NCBI GenBank assembly: GCA_017614895.1
Contig: JAGAAZ010000070.1
Span: forward strand, 1 to 60,709
Origin: Bacteroidaceae bacterium
Lineage (GTDB): Bacteria > Bacteroidota > Bacteroidia > Bacteroidales > Bacteroidaceae
Length of the DNA: 60,709 nt
Reading direction: 5' to 3'
Positions 1 through 8,344 of this stretch are shown piece after piece (the stretch's first letter is position 1; every line of letters starts with the position of its first letter). The translations under genes were made by a program, and so were the position numbers. The notes beneath the pieces were generated by a model. That model was not told the origin of the DNA. It searched no databases and saw only the letters and a list, made by a program, of their open reading frames with translations.

Positions 1-2
1 AT

Positions 3-98
3 TTATTCGTAGACCGCAATGGCGATGTTGTACCTTTGCAATGTGATTCAAAACCACACATTTGCGCGCTAACTAGAGAAAAATTTTACCCAGCCTAG
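3..98 (+). CDS. 3' end of a truncated gene, possibly peroxiredoxin/glutathione-peroxidase-like
   Basis: An open frame enters from the left edge and stops at TAG 96-98, giving 31 residues beginning LFVDRNGDVV. That opening resembles the strand near the C-terminus of thioredoxin-fold peroxidases (FLVDRxGxVV), and DSKP follows. The rest does not match cleanly, so a frameshifted or degraded end is possible. A TACCTTTG box at 31-38 lies inside this frame and may be coincidental. The identification is a guess from a short fragment. Confidence 0.3.
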   Translation, partial: LFVDRNGDVVPLQCDSKPHICALTREKFYPA

Positions 99-111
99 GG
101 AGGCAGAAAAG

Positions 112-207
112 AGGTATGAGGTAAGAGGTGAGAGGTAAGAAGCCGGCAACCCTCGAAGTCTCTAAACCCGAAACCCTAAACTCTAAACCCTAAACTCTAA
201 ACTAAAA
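112..207. repeat. Heptamer arrays GAGGTAA-type and CCCTAAA-type before the HU-like gene
   Basis: Positions 112-150 hold degenerate copies of GAGGTRA (GAGGTAT, GAGGTAA, GAGGTGA, GAGGTAA). Positions 165-207 hold alternating CCCTAAA and CTCTAAA units, again with period 7. Together they form most of the leader of the gene at 213. Arrays of the same GAGGTAA type recur at 23758, 26277 and 44283. Confidence 0.85.
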
Positions 208-212
208 AAACT

Positions 213-770
213 ATGGCACTGAAAGTAAAAGCACAAGAGAAACTGGTGAAGTTCAGCAAGACGGACGCTGGCGTATGGCGTTACGTGATGATGCCCGAGC
301 TCTACACGGCACTGGCACAGGACAAGGTCATCAAGGAGGCTGCCCTCCGCAGCGGAGTGAGCCGTGGCGTGATGCAGGCCTGCTGGGATGCAGCTGGCGA
401 AGTGATCAAGGCATGGGCAACGGAAGGTCACTCTGTGGCACTCCCTGGACTCGGCACCATGCGATTCGGCCTGCGCGCCAAGAGCGTGGAGGACGTGAAC
501 AAGGTGAAGACCTCCCTCATCAAGAGCCGCCGCATCATCTTCACCCCCAGCGTGGACCTGAAGGACGAACTGGCTGCAACCGCCATCCAGATCACCTGCT
601 ACGACCGCAACGGCGAAGAGGTGAAGCGTGTGACCTCCAGCGACGACGGAACCGTGGAAGACCCTGAGAACGAGGACGGCGAGAACACTGGCAACGGTGA
701 GAACACAGGCGAGAACGGTAACAACAACGGTGGTGGCGGCACCTTGGTGGACGACCCTGACGGAGATTAA
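213..770 (+). CDS. HU-like DNA-binding protein (HU-HIG type) with acidic Gly/Asn tail
   Basis: This 185-residue protein has an N-terminal domain of about 125 residues of the HU/IHF-related type common in Bacteroidales (ALKVKAQEKLVKF start, GLGTMRFGLRAKS, then a basic stretch TSLIKSRRIIFTP). The last 40 residues are low complexity and acidic (repeated GENTG, GGGG), far from the roughly 90 residues of classical HU. In this family the gene is normally followed by a tiny smalltalk gene, as here at 785, and often by an amidase, which is missing. The likely role is nucleoid or nucleic-acid binding, but the true ligand is unknown. The ATG follows an A-rich stretch and no Shine-Dalgarno is visible. 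Confidence 0.85.
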   Translation: MALKVKAQEKLVKFSKTDAGVWRYVMMPELYTALAQDKVIKEAALRSGVSRGVMQACWDAAGEVIKAWATEGHSVALPGLGTMRFGLRAKSVEDVNKVKTSLIKSRRIIFTPSVDLKDELAATAIQITCYDRNGEEVKRVTSSDDGTVEDPENEDGENTGNGENTGENGNNNGGGGTLVDDPDGD

Positions 771-784
771 AGTTAATTTTTATT

Positions 785-892
785 ATGAAGAACAAGGAAC
801 TTTGGCGAACCATCATTCAGGTGGTGGTGTCCATCCTGACGGCAGCGTTGACTGCCTTGGGAACCACGAGTTGCATGAAATGTGTGATGTAA
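785..892 (+). CDS. Smalltalk family micropeptide
   Basis: This 35-residue gene begins MKNKELWRTIIQVVVSILTA and continues through ALTALGTTSCM to the stop at 890-892. It matches the Bacteroidales smalltalk protein family: about 30-35 residues, a KxxWRxIIQ start, one hydrophobic helix, then TTSCM. It starts 15 nt after the HU-like gene and is followed at once by a strong terminator, so the two are probably co-transcribed. The hydrophobic segment (about residues 9-26) and the TSC near its end look like a small membrane or lipoprotein-like peptide. Its function is not known to me. Confidence 0.85.
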   Translation: MKNKELWRTIIQVVVSILTAALTALGTTSCMKCVM

Positions 893-911
893 GATGGAAG
901 ATGTAAGAAGG

Positions 912-946
912 AGCTGGGGTCGCGAAATGCGACGCCAGCTTTTTTT
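912..946 (+). terminator. Rho-independent terminator after the smalltalk gene
   Basis: A 12-bp stem with one mismatch (AGCTGGGGTCGC, loop GAAAT, GCGACGCCAGCT) is followed by six T. It closes the HU-like/smalltalk unit. Confidence 0.9.
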
Positions 947-1049
947 ATCACGTGAGGGCTTTTTCTTGTCCAATCAAAATAAAAGTAGTAATTTTGTCGC
1001 GATTCTGCAGAGTTTAAGGAACCTTATCTCTGCATTCGCTACTCCAAAA

Positions 1050-1081
1050 TTTGGTATTTCTCTCACTTAATCGTAACTTTG
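1050..1081 (+). promoter_or_regulatory. Bacteroidota promoter for the DPP-IV gene
   Basis: TTTG at 1050-1053, a 20-nt spacer and TAACTTTG at 1074-1081 match the -33/-7 consensus. The start codon is 23 nt downstream. The segment 1061-1082 recurs nearly unchanged at two other promoters (12147, 59991). Confidence 0.85.
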
Positions 1082-1104
1082 CAACAAATTAACAGCGAAG
1101 ACCA

Positions 1105-3387
1105 ATGAGGAACTTATGGAATTTACCCAAGGTGGTGGTGCTGCTCTCTATCTTTATGATCTGTGGAGAGGAGGCGATGGCGCAGCAAACAACGGACACA
1201 GCGGAAATCTTACGGATGAGAAGGTTGGGACCCATTGTGTACCCTAACTATGCCCCGCACCTCGAATGGATGCCAGATGGGGAGCATTACATACGGATGG
1301 AATGGAATTGTGATGAAGACAAGAAACAATGCCTGCCTGAGGTGGTGGCGTTTTCAGCCAAGGATGAGAGCCAGACGGTGCTGATTCCATCGGAGCAATT
1401 GCTGGTGGATCAGGAAAGTGGCACGTATTTCTACAAGCAGAAGCCTGTGGATGACTTGATATTCAGTGAGAATCAGGAGAAGGTGCTGCTGTTCACCGAC
1501 ACGAAGAAGGTGTGGCGATATAACACACGTGGCGAGTATTGGGTGTTGAACCGCAAGAATGGGGAACTGCATCAGTTGGGAAAGGGATTGCCCGAGAGCA
1601 GCTTGATGTTTGCGAAGTTCTCGCCCGACGCGAGCAAGGTGGCGTATGTGAGCAAGAACAACATCTATGTGGAGGATTTGGCGACGAAGACCTACAAGGC
1701 CATCACGACAGACGGCAACGACACGATTGTGAACGGGACGTTCGACTGGGTGTATGAGGAGGAATTTAGTTGTCGAGACGGTTTCCGATGGAGTGGTGAC
1801 GGAAAGTATATCGCCTACTGGCAAAGCAACACCAGCGGAACAGGGTGGTTCGACATCATCAATAATGTGGATAGCATCTACCCCACCATACAGCGCTTCC
1901 CCTACCCCAAGGCTGGCACGACGAACAGCGCTGTGAAGATTGGCTATGTGAGTGCTGAAGGGGGTGAGACGACTTGGTTGCCCATCCCTGGCGATGAGCG
2001 CAACAACTATCTGCCGAGGATGGAGTTTGTGCCTGGCACCAATCAGCTGTTCATCCAGCAGATGGACCGTCCGCAGCACACCGACAAAGTGTGGACGGCG
2101 ACGATTGGACAGAATGACTTGAAGAACATCTTCGAGGACAGCGACGAGGCGTGGGTGGACACCAACGACAAGGTTCAGTGGCTGAGGGGCAACAAGTACT
2201 TCACTTGGATGAGTGAACGTGACGGCTGGAGGCACCTGTATCGGGTGAGTGCCGACGGCAAGCAGATGAGCCTCATCACCAAGGGAAACTTCGATGTGAT
2301 CAGGCAAGTGGGCTTGAACGAGAAGAGCGGTTATGTGTATTTCATCGCTTCGCCTGACAACGCAACGCAAAGGTATCTGTACAGAGCCAAACTCTTCGGC
2401 AACGGATCATGCGAGTTGGTGAGCGACATCAACCAGAAGGGACAACACAGTTATAATATGTCACCCACCTGCACTTGGGCTGTTCACACCTTCAGTAATG
2501 CCCGGACAGTGCCACAGGTAGAGATGCAATCCTTCCCATCGGGCAAGACGGTGAGAAAGATGCAGGATAACAGTCGTGCCCAGAAGGAATTTGATGAGTT
2601 GGGTGTGCATCCCAAGGAGTTTGTGAAGGTGAAGTCTGGCGACCTGATGCTCGACGCCTGGATGATCAAGCCTTACAACTTTGATGCCAGCAAGAAATAT
2701 CCAGTCATTATCGAAGTGTATGGAGAACCTGCCAGTGCAACGGTGCAGGATGTGTGGTTGGGCAGCACGTGGTATCAGTACATGGCCAGTCTTGGCTATA
2801 TCATCGTGAGCATCGAAAATCGTGGTGCAGCAGCTCCACGTGGCAGAGAATGGAGGAAGTGCATCTACGGCGAGGTGGGCACATTTGCCAGCGAAGATCA
2901 GGCAAACGGCATCCTTGATTTGGCCCGTCAGTTCCCCTTCATCGACACGGATCGCATCGGCATCACAGGTTGGAGCGGTGGTGGCAGCCAGACGCTCAAC
3001 TGCATGTTCCGCTATCCTAAGATCTTCAAGACGGGCATTGCCATCGCCTTCGTGGCTGACCAGCGACTCTACGACACCATCTATCAGGAGCGCTACATGA
3101 ATACGCCTCAGAATAACCCTGAAGGTTATGAGAAGGGGTCGCCCATCACCTACGCAGAAAATTTGGAGGGCAACCTGCTTTTGATTCATGGCACGGGCGA
3201 TGACAACGTACACTACCAGAACTGCGAGATGCTGATCAACAAGCTCATTGAGGAGGAAAAGATTTTCTACCAGGTGTCCTACCCTATGCGCACCCACAGC
3301 ATCAGCGAGAGGGAAGGTACGGATGAGCATCTGTGGAAGACCATTGAGAACTTCTGGTTGAAATTCTTACCCGCAGGAGGAAAATAA
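1105..3387 (+). CDS. Secreted dipeptidyl peptidase IV (S9 family)
   Basis: This 760-residue serine peptidase removes N-terminal Xaa-Pro dipeptides. An N-terminal signal peptide (to about residue 27, AMAQQ) points to the periplasm or cell surface. A beta-propeller domain carries DWVYEEEF with Glu218/Glu219, the pair that binds the substrate amino terminus in DPP-IV. The C-terminal alpha/beta-hydrolase domain has GWSGGGS (Ser624), HGTGDDNVH (Asp699) and a C-terminal His (His731 in THS) as the probable triad. Most DPP-IVs have GWSYGG, so Gly replaces Tyr after the nucleophile. A thioredoxin-like gene follows after 27 bp and is probably co-transcribed. Confidence 0.93.
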   Translation: MRNLWNLPKVVVLLSIFMICGEEAMAQQTTDTAEILRMRRLGPIVYPNYAPHLEWMPDGEHYIRMEWNCDEDKKQCLPEVVAFSAKDESQTVLIPSEQLLVDQESGTYFYKQKPVDDLIFSENQEKVLLFTDTKKVWRYNTRGEYWVLNRKNGELHQLGKGLPESSLMFAKFSPDASKVAYVSKNNIYVEDLATKTYKAITTDGNDTIVNGTFDWVYEEEFSCRDGFRWSGDGKYIAYWQSNTSGTGWFDIINNVDSIYPTIQRFPYPKAGTTNSAVKIGYVSAEGGETTWLPIPGDERNNYLPRMEFVPGTNQLFIQQMDRPQHTDKVWTATIGQNDLKNIFEDSDEAWVDTNDKVQWLRGNKYFTWMSERDGWRHLYRVSADGKQMSLITKGNFDVIRQVGLNEKSGYVYFIASPDNATQRYLYRAKLFGNGSCELVSDINQKGQHSYNMSPTCTWAVHTFSNARTVPQVEMQSFPSGKTVRKMQDNSRAQKEFDELGVHPKEFVKVKSGDLMLDAWMIKPYNFDASKKYPVIIEVYGEPASATVQDVWLGSTWYQYMASLGYIIVSIENRGAAAPRGREWRKCIYGEVGTFASEDQANGILDLARQFPFIDTDRIGITGWSGGGSQTLNCMFRYPKIFKTGIAIAFVADQRLYDTIYQERYMNTPQNNPEGYEKGSPITYAENLEGNLLLIHGTGDDNVHYQNCEMLINKLIEEEKIFYQVSYPMRTHSISEREGTDEHLWKTIENFWLKFLPAGGK

Positions 3388-3414
3388 CAAACATATCATA
3401 AATATTAAAAGACA

Positions 3415-4188
3415 ATGAAGAAATTATTAGTAATGTGTGCAGCGCTGATCATGATGACTGCAACAGGCTTTGCTCAGGATGCTGTGCCAGCAAAGAAAGT
3501 GAAAGAAAAAGGGGATTTGAACACGATGCTGAAGCCTTTGACAGACAAATTGGATGCGGTGCCTGAGGCAGAACAGAACGAGGAGACCATCAAGAAGTAT
3601 GCGCTGGAGTTTGTGAAGGAGAATGAGAACGAGGCAGGGGTGTATGTCCTGACGAGGATGTTGGCTCATCTGATGCCGATAGGCGACGTGATTCAGCTGG
3701 TGGAGGGGAATGCTTACTTCAAGAAGGACGCGAGCATTCAGCAGCAAATGGCGAATTGGAAGGTGCAGTTGGAGACGAGTGAGGGCAGGATGTTCAAGGA
3801 CTTCTCTGCCAAGTATGAGGGCAAGGTGACGAATCTGTCGGATTATGTGGGCAAGGGCAAGTATGTGCTGGTGGACTTCTGGGCAAGCTGGTGTGGACCT
3901 TGCAGGGCTGAGATTCCGAATTTGATTAAGGTGTATGAGAAGTATAAGGGGGAGAAGTTTGAGGTGCTTGGTGTGGCCACTTGGGATGAGCCTGCGGACA
4001 CGAAGAAGGCCATCAAGGAGTTGAAGATTCCTTATCCTCAGATGCTGAATGCGCAGAGGGCTGGTAGTGATGCGTATGGAATCAGTGGGATTCCGCAGAT
4101 TATTTTGTTTGGGCCTGACGGAAAGATTGTGAAGCGGAACTTGAGGGGCGAGGCTCTGGAGAAGGCGGTGAGTGAGGTGATGAAGTAG
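3415..4188 (+). CDS. Secreted thioredoxin/TlpA-like thiol-disulfide protein
   Basis: This 257-residue protein has a signal peptide (cleavage near FAQDA, residue 21), a helical N-terminal part of about 100 residues and a C-terminal TlpA/AhpC-TSA thioredoxin domain. The active site is WASWCGPC with Cys160 and Cys163, and the cis-proline motif GIPQ follows. Such proteins reduce or transfer electrons to periplasmic disulfides. The N-terminal half matches no function I recognise. It lies 27 bp after the DPP-IV gene on the same strand and probably shares its promoter. Confidence 0.88.
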   Translation: MKKLLVMCAALIMMTATGFAQDAVPAKKVKEKGDLNTMLKPLTDKLDAVPEAEQNEETIKKYALEFVKENENEAGVYVLTRMLAHLMPIGDVIQLVEGNAYFKKDASIQQQMANWKVQLETSEGRMFKDFSAKYEGKVTNLSDYVGKGKYVLVDFWASWCGPCRAEIPNLIKVYEKYKGEKFEVLGVATWDEPADTKKAIKELKIPYPQMLNAQRAGSDAYGISGIPQIILFGPDGKIVKRNLRGEALEKAVSEVMK

Positions 4189-4206
4189 AGGGGGTTGCGA
4201 TGATAT

Positions 4207-4272
4207 CGCAACATAGAAAACAAACATACGCAACATAGAGAACAAACGGACGAAACATAGAGAACAAGGACG
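4207..4272 (+). repeat. Three tandem 22-bp repeats before the MATE gene
   Basis: Units at 4207-4228, 4229-4250 and 4251-4272 each read CGMAACATAGARAACAA plus five variable bases. They fill nearly the whole 90-bp gap between the thioredoxin-like gene and the MATE gene and end 6 bp before its ATG. Confidence 0.9.
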
Positions 4273-4278
4273 AGAACG

Positions 4279-5751
4279 ATGAGCCTGTCGAAGGATGAAC
4301 TGCTGGCGCTGGTGAGGAAAGGGGCGCGGAATATGTCGTGGCAAGAGAAGCTGCGACTGACTGTGTTGTTGAGTATGCCGGCGATGGTGGCGCAGCTTTC
4401 TTCGGTGGCGATGCAGATCATCGATGCGGCGATGCTGGGACATCTCGGCACGAAGGAGTCAGCCACCGTGGGACTGGTGTCCACGACCATCTGGCTCTTC
4501 GGAGGATTGTGTTCAGCGTTCGCGGCAGGGTTCACGGTGCAGGTGGCTCATCATGTGGGGGCAGAGGACTTGCGTGGTGCGAGAAACATCATTCGGCAGG
4601 GATTGTTTGCCGGACTTGCCTTCAGTCTCCTGCTGGCGTTGATAGGCATACTGATTGCCCCTCACCTACCCGTCTGGCTGGGCGCGGATGAGGAGATTCA
4701 TGAGGGGGCTTCGGAGTACTTCACCATTGTGGCAGTGGCACTTCCCGTGCTGGAGATCAACATGCTGGCGGCAGGAAGTCTGCGATGCAGCGGCAACGTC
4801 AAGATACCCAGTTTCCTCAATGCGATGATGTGCTTGCTGAACGTGGTGTTCAACTATTGCTTCCTCTACATCCTGCATTTAGGCACGGTTGGTGTGGCAT
4901 ACGGCACCTTCCTGGCCTACACGATCACGATGGTGCTGATGCTCTATTTCATGGCGGTGAGAGACCGTCAGTTGCGCTTTGCTTTGGATGCGGATTGCTT
5001 AGGGAAGTGGGACTTCACAGGTTACCTTCCCAAGAAGGACTCCCTTCGGAAAGCGCTGGCGATTGGGTCGCCCATCAGCCTGGAGAGAGGTGTGATGTGT
5101 GGGGCACAGATCGCCATCACGAGCATCATCGCTCCCTTGGGTTCGGTGGCGATTGCGGCGAACACGTTTGGCATCAATATCGAGAGTCTCTGCTACATGC
5201 CTGGTTATGGTATTTCGGAGGCGGCGACTACCTTGGTGGGTCAAAGTCTTGGGGCAAGGCGCAAGGATCTGATGCGGAGTTTTGCCTGGATGTCGGTGGG
5301 GTTAGGCATGTCGATAATGGCAGTGATGGGAATGCTAATGGGTGTGTTTGCTCCGGAGCTGATGCAAATGATAACGAATGATGGAAACGTGGTGAAGCTG
5401 GGTGCGGAGGTGCTGCGCATTGAGGCATGGGCAGAACCGATGTTTGCAGCAAGCATCGTGGCATACGGTGTGTTTGTCGGTTCGGGAAGAACATTGGTGC
5501 CGAGCCTAATGAACCTGGGCAGCATCTGGGTGGTGAGGCTCACGCTTGCCTTGCTTTTAGTGCCCACGATGGGCTTGGTAGGTGTATGGATTGCCATGTG
5601 CATCGAACTCTGTTGGCGTGGGGCTGCCTTCCTCATCCGACTGAAGGGACGCGGATGGAGCAACATCAGTATGGAGGAGGCACAACGTCTGGCAACGCTG
5701 GGCGAGAAGGAGGCTATTATCAGAACAGATAATAGTTATGAGAATATGTAG
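4279..5751 (+). CDS. MATE family multidrug/toxic compound exporter
   Basis: This 490-residue polytopic membrane protein has the twelve-helix MATE arrangement, including LPVLEINMLAAGSLRCSGN in the first half and MPGYGISEAATTLVGQSLGA at the start of the second. The family exports cationic drugs or metabolites using a sodium or proton gradient. The length is near the usual 440-480. A soluble N-terminal stretch of about 25 residues precedes the first helix. It may be co-transcribed with the upstream peptidase and thioredoxin genes across a 22-bp repeat array. The substrate cannot be told from sequence. Confidence 0.92.
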   Translation: MSLSKDELLALVRKGARNMSWQEKLRLTVLLSMPAMVAQLSSVAMQIIDAAMLGHLGTKESATVGLVSTTIWLFGGLCSAFAAGFTVQVAHHVGAEDLRGARNIIRQGLFAGLAFSLLLALIGILIAPHLPVWLGADEEIHEGASEYFTIVAVALPVLEINMLAAGSLRCSGNVKIPSFLNAMMCLLNVVFNYCFLYILHLGTVGVAYGTFLAYTITMVLMLYFMAVRDRQLRFALDADCLGKWDFTGYLPKKDSLRKALAIGSPISLERGVMCGAQIAITSIIAPLGSVAIAANTFGINIESLCYMPGYGISEAATTLVGQSLGARRKDLMRSFAWMSVGLGMSIMAVMGMLMGVFAPELMQMITNDGNVVKLGAEVLRIEAWAEPMFAASIVAYGVFVGSGRTLVPSLMNLGSIWVVRLTLALLLVPTMGLVGVWIAMCIELCWRGAAFLIRLKGRGWSNISMEEAQRLATLGEKEAIIRTDNSYENM

Positions 5752-5782
5752 GTTGTGCTGATAAGATGGGAAAGAAATAAAG

Positions 5783-5811
5783 AAGAAGGCACCCATACGG
5801 ATGCCTTCTTT
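5783..5811. terminator. Bidirectional terminator between MATE gene and pnp
   Basis: The inverted repeat AAGAAGGCA ... TGCCTTCTT has 9 bp and a 10-nt loop. It is flanked by T-rich sequence on both strands and sits between convergent genes. Confidence 0.8.
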
Positions 5812-5835
5812 CTTATACATATTATATATGTGTGA

Positions 5836-8139
5836 TTACTTCAACAGGTCGTCGAGAGCAGACTTGAAGTCGCCACCTTCCTGTGGTGCTGGAGCCTCAT
5901 TGCGTGGCTCACGATGCTCTGGACGTGGACGGCGCTCACCACGGTCACGACGCTCGCCTCTCTCAGGACGAGGACGGCGCTCACGCTGTGGACGCTCCTG
6001 ATAGTCAGCAGGCTTCTCGATGAGAACGCGGCGAGAAAGCTTGTACTTGCCAGTCTTCTGGTCAATGTCAATCAGCTTCACATCAATCTCGTCATCTTCC
6101 TTGATGCCAGCCTCCTCGACGGTGTCGAGACGCTTCCAGTCAATCTCAGAGATGTGGAGGAGTCCGTCCTTACCAGGCAGGAACTCGACGAAGCATCCGT
6201 AAGGCATCACTGAACGAACTGTTCCGTGGTAAACCTGACCCACTTCTGGGATGGCAACGATAGCCTTGATCTTCGCCATAGCAGCCTCGATGGCAGCACG
6301 GTCTGGAGCAGAAATCTGCACCTTGCCCACACCATCCTCTTCATCGATGGTGATGACAGTCTGAGTGTCTTCCTGCATCTGCTGAATCACCTTACCACCA
6401 GGACCGATAACAGCACCGATGAACTCCTTAGGAATGATGATCTGCTCGATGCGTGGTACGTGTGGCTTGAGCTCTGGACGTGGTTCAGAGATGGTCTTCA
6501 TCATCTCACCCATGATGTGCTCACGACCAGCCTTTGCCTGCATGAGAGCCTTCTCGAGAATCTCGTAGGAAAGACCGTCGCACTTGATGTCCATCTGAGT
6601 GGCAGTCAGACCGTTCTTCGTACCCGTGGTCTTGAAGTCCATATCGCCGAGGTGGTCCTCATCACCCAAGATATCAGAAAGGATAGCGTACTTGTCCTCA
6701 CCTGGGTTCTTGATCAGACCCATAGCGATACCAGCCACAGGGTTCTTGATGGGCACACCAGCATTCATCAGAGCGAGTGTACCAGCACAAGTGGTAGCCA
6801 TAGAAGAAGAGCCGTTAGACTCCAACACGTCAGAAACCACACGGATGGTGTATGGATAATCATCAGGGAGCTGACCCTTGATACCACGCCAAGCCAAGTG
6901 ACCGTGACCAATCTCACGACGTCCTACACCACGCTGTGCCTTTGCCTCACCCGTAGAGAATGGAGGGAAGTTGTAGTGAAGGAGGAACTTCTGGTAGTAA
7001 CGCTCCAAAGCGCCGTCAACGAGCTTCTCATCCAGCTTCGTGCCGAGTGTGACAGAAGCCAAAGCCTGTGTCTCACCACGAGTGAAGATAGAAGAACCGT
7101 GAGGTCCAGGCAGTGGAGAAACCTCGCACCAGATAGGACGGATGTCAGTAGTCTGACGACCATCAAGACGAATACCCTCATCGAGGATGCAACGACGCAT
7201 CGCATCGCGCTCCACATCGTGGTAGTAACGGTCGATCAGCGTATATTTCTCTTCCAATTCCTCTTCGCTCAAATCAGTGTGTGCAGCAGCGTATGCCTCC
7301 TTGTAATCCTCACGAATCTTTTCGAAAGCATCAGCACGCTCCTGCTTCTCCAGTCCCTGCTTCGTCACATCGTAAGCAGGCTGATAGCATTTAGCAGAGA
7401 TGTCAGCCTTCAAGTCATCATCATTCACCTCGTGGCAATACTCACGCTTCACATCCTTACCCAGCTCCTTCATCAGTTCCTTCTGCAACTGACACTGTGG
7501 CTTGATAGCTGCATGAGCAGCCTTAAGAGCCTCGAGCAAGTCCTTCTCCTGCACTTCCTTCATCTCACCTTCCACCATCATGATGTTCTCCTCTGTGGCA
7601 CCTACCATCAGATCCATATCAGCCTCCTTCAACTGCTCGAAGGTTGGGTTGATCACGAACTCGCCATTGATGCGTGCAACACGCACCTCAGAGATAGGTC
7701 CTTCGAAAGGAATGTCCGAGCACGCCAGTGCTGCAGAAGCAGCAAAACCTGCCAATGCGTCCGGCATATCTTTGCCATCGGCTGAGAAGACGATGACATT
7801 CACATAAACCTCTGCGTGATAATTGGATGGGAACAGAGGACGGAGGGCGCGGTCAACAAGACGGCAAGTGAGGATTTCCTCATCGCTTGCCTTACCTTCA
7901 CGCTTGGTGAAACCTCCAGGAAAACGGCCGTTAGCCGCATACTTCTCACGATACTCTACCTGGAGTGGCATAAAATCTGTTCCCGGTACTGCATCTTTCG
8001 CTGCACAAACAGTGGCGAGGAGCATGGTGTCACCCATACGGAGCATCACCGCTCCATCCGCTTGCTTTGCCAGCTTTCCTGTTTCGATGCTGATTTCTCT
8101 TCCATCAGGCAACGAAACCTTCTTTGTAATTACGTTCAT
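5836..8139 (-). CDS. pnp: Polyribonucleotide nucleotidyltransferase (PNPase)
   Basis: This 767-residue enzyme degrades RNA 3' to 5' with phosphate. Domains in order: RNase PH 1 (about 10-145), the alpha-helical linker, RNase PH 2 (about 330-550), a KH domain containing [11 protein letters not shown] and an S1 domain ([21 protein letters not shown]). After S1 there is a basic tail of about 50 residues rich in Arg, Pro and Glu ([16 protein letters not shown]), ending in [11 protein letters not shown]. Such a tail may add RNA contacts. The start is the ATG at 8139. The gene stands alone here; rpsO, its common partner in other phyla, is not adjacent. Confidence 0.97.
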   Translation of the reverse strand: MNVITKKVSLPDGREISIETGKLAKQADGAVMLRMGDTMLLATVCAAKDAVPGTDFMPLQVEYREKYAANGRFPGGFTKREGKASDEEILTCRLVDRALRPLFPSNYHAEVYVNVIVFSADGKDMPDALAGFAASAALACSDIPFEGPISEVRVARINGEFVINPTFEQLKEADMDLMVGATEENIMMVEGEMKEVQEKDLLEALKAAHAAIKPQCQLQKELMKELGKDVKREYCHEVNDDDLKADISAKCYQPAYDVTKQGLEKQERADAFEKIREDYKEAYAAAHTDLSEEELEEKYTLIDRYYHDVERDAMRRCILDEGIRLDGRQTTDIRPIWCEVSPLPGPHGSSIFTRGETQALASVTLGTKLDEKLVDGALERYYQKFLLHYNFPPFSTGEAKAQRGVGRREIGHGHLAWRGIKGQLPDDYPYTIRVVSDVLESNGSSSMATTCAGTLALMNAGVPIKNPVAGIAMGLIKNPGEDKYAILSDILGDEDHLGDMDFKTTGTKNGLTATQMDIKCDGLSYEILEKALMQAKAGREHIMGEMMKTISEPRPELKPHVPRIEQIIIPKEFIGAVIGPGGKVIQQMQEDTQTVITIDEEDGVGKVQISAPDRAAIEAAMAKIKAIVAIPEVGQVYHGTVRSVMPYGCFVEFLPGKDGLLHISEIDWKRLDTVEEAGIKEDDEIDVKLIDIDQKTGKYKLSRRVLIEKPADYQERPQRERRPRPERGERRDRGERRPRPEHREPRNEAPAPQEGGDFKSALDDLLK

Positions 8140-8226
8140 CTTGTTTGTTGAAAAATATATAAAAACATCTATTGTCGTGCCACGCGCGGCACGATCTTTC
8201 TAAGCGTTATATTGTCAAAAATCGGA

Positions 8227-8234
8227 CAAAGGTA
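8227..8234 (-). promoter_or_regulatory. pnp: Probable -7 box for pnp
   Basis: TACCTTTG on the minus strand lies 88 nt upstream of the pnp start. I see no TTTG at the expected -33 distance. The 205-bp gap 8140-8344 holds nothing else that I recognise. Confidence 0.55.
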
Positions 8235-8344
8235 GCCTTTTTTTCGCATTCAGCAGCTATCTTTGCCCGAAAAACTTCGTTTTCTTATGTTTTTTAGCAG
8301 ATTATGAAGCGTTTTGACCTCATTGTCAACCCTATGTGAGAAGA

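Noticed and set aside
165..207. True telomere
   Set aside because: The sequence is internal to a bacterial chromosome with genes on both sides and is one of several period-7 arrays.
6226..7785. 519-codon open frame opposite pnp
   Set aside because: It is antisense to a strongly conserved gene, and its translation has no recognisable motifs; it reflects codon bias of pnp.
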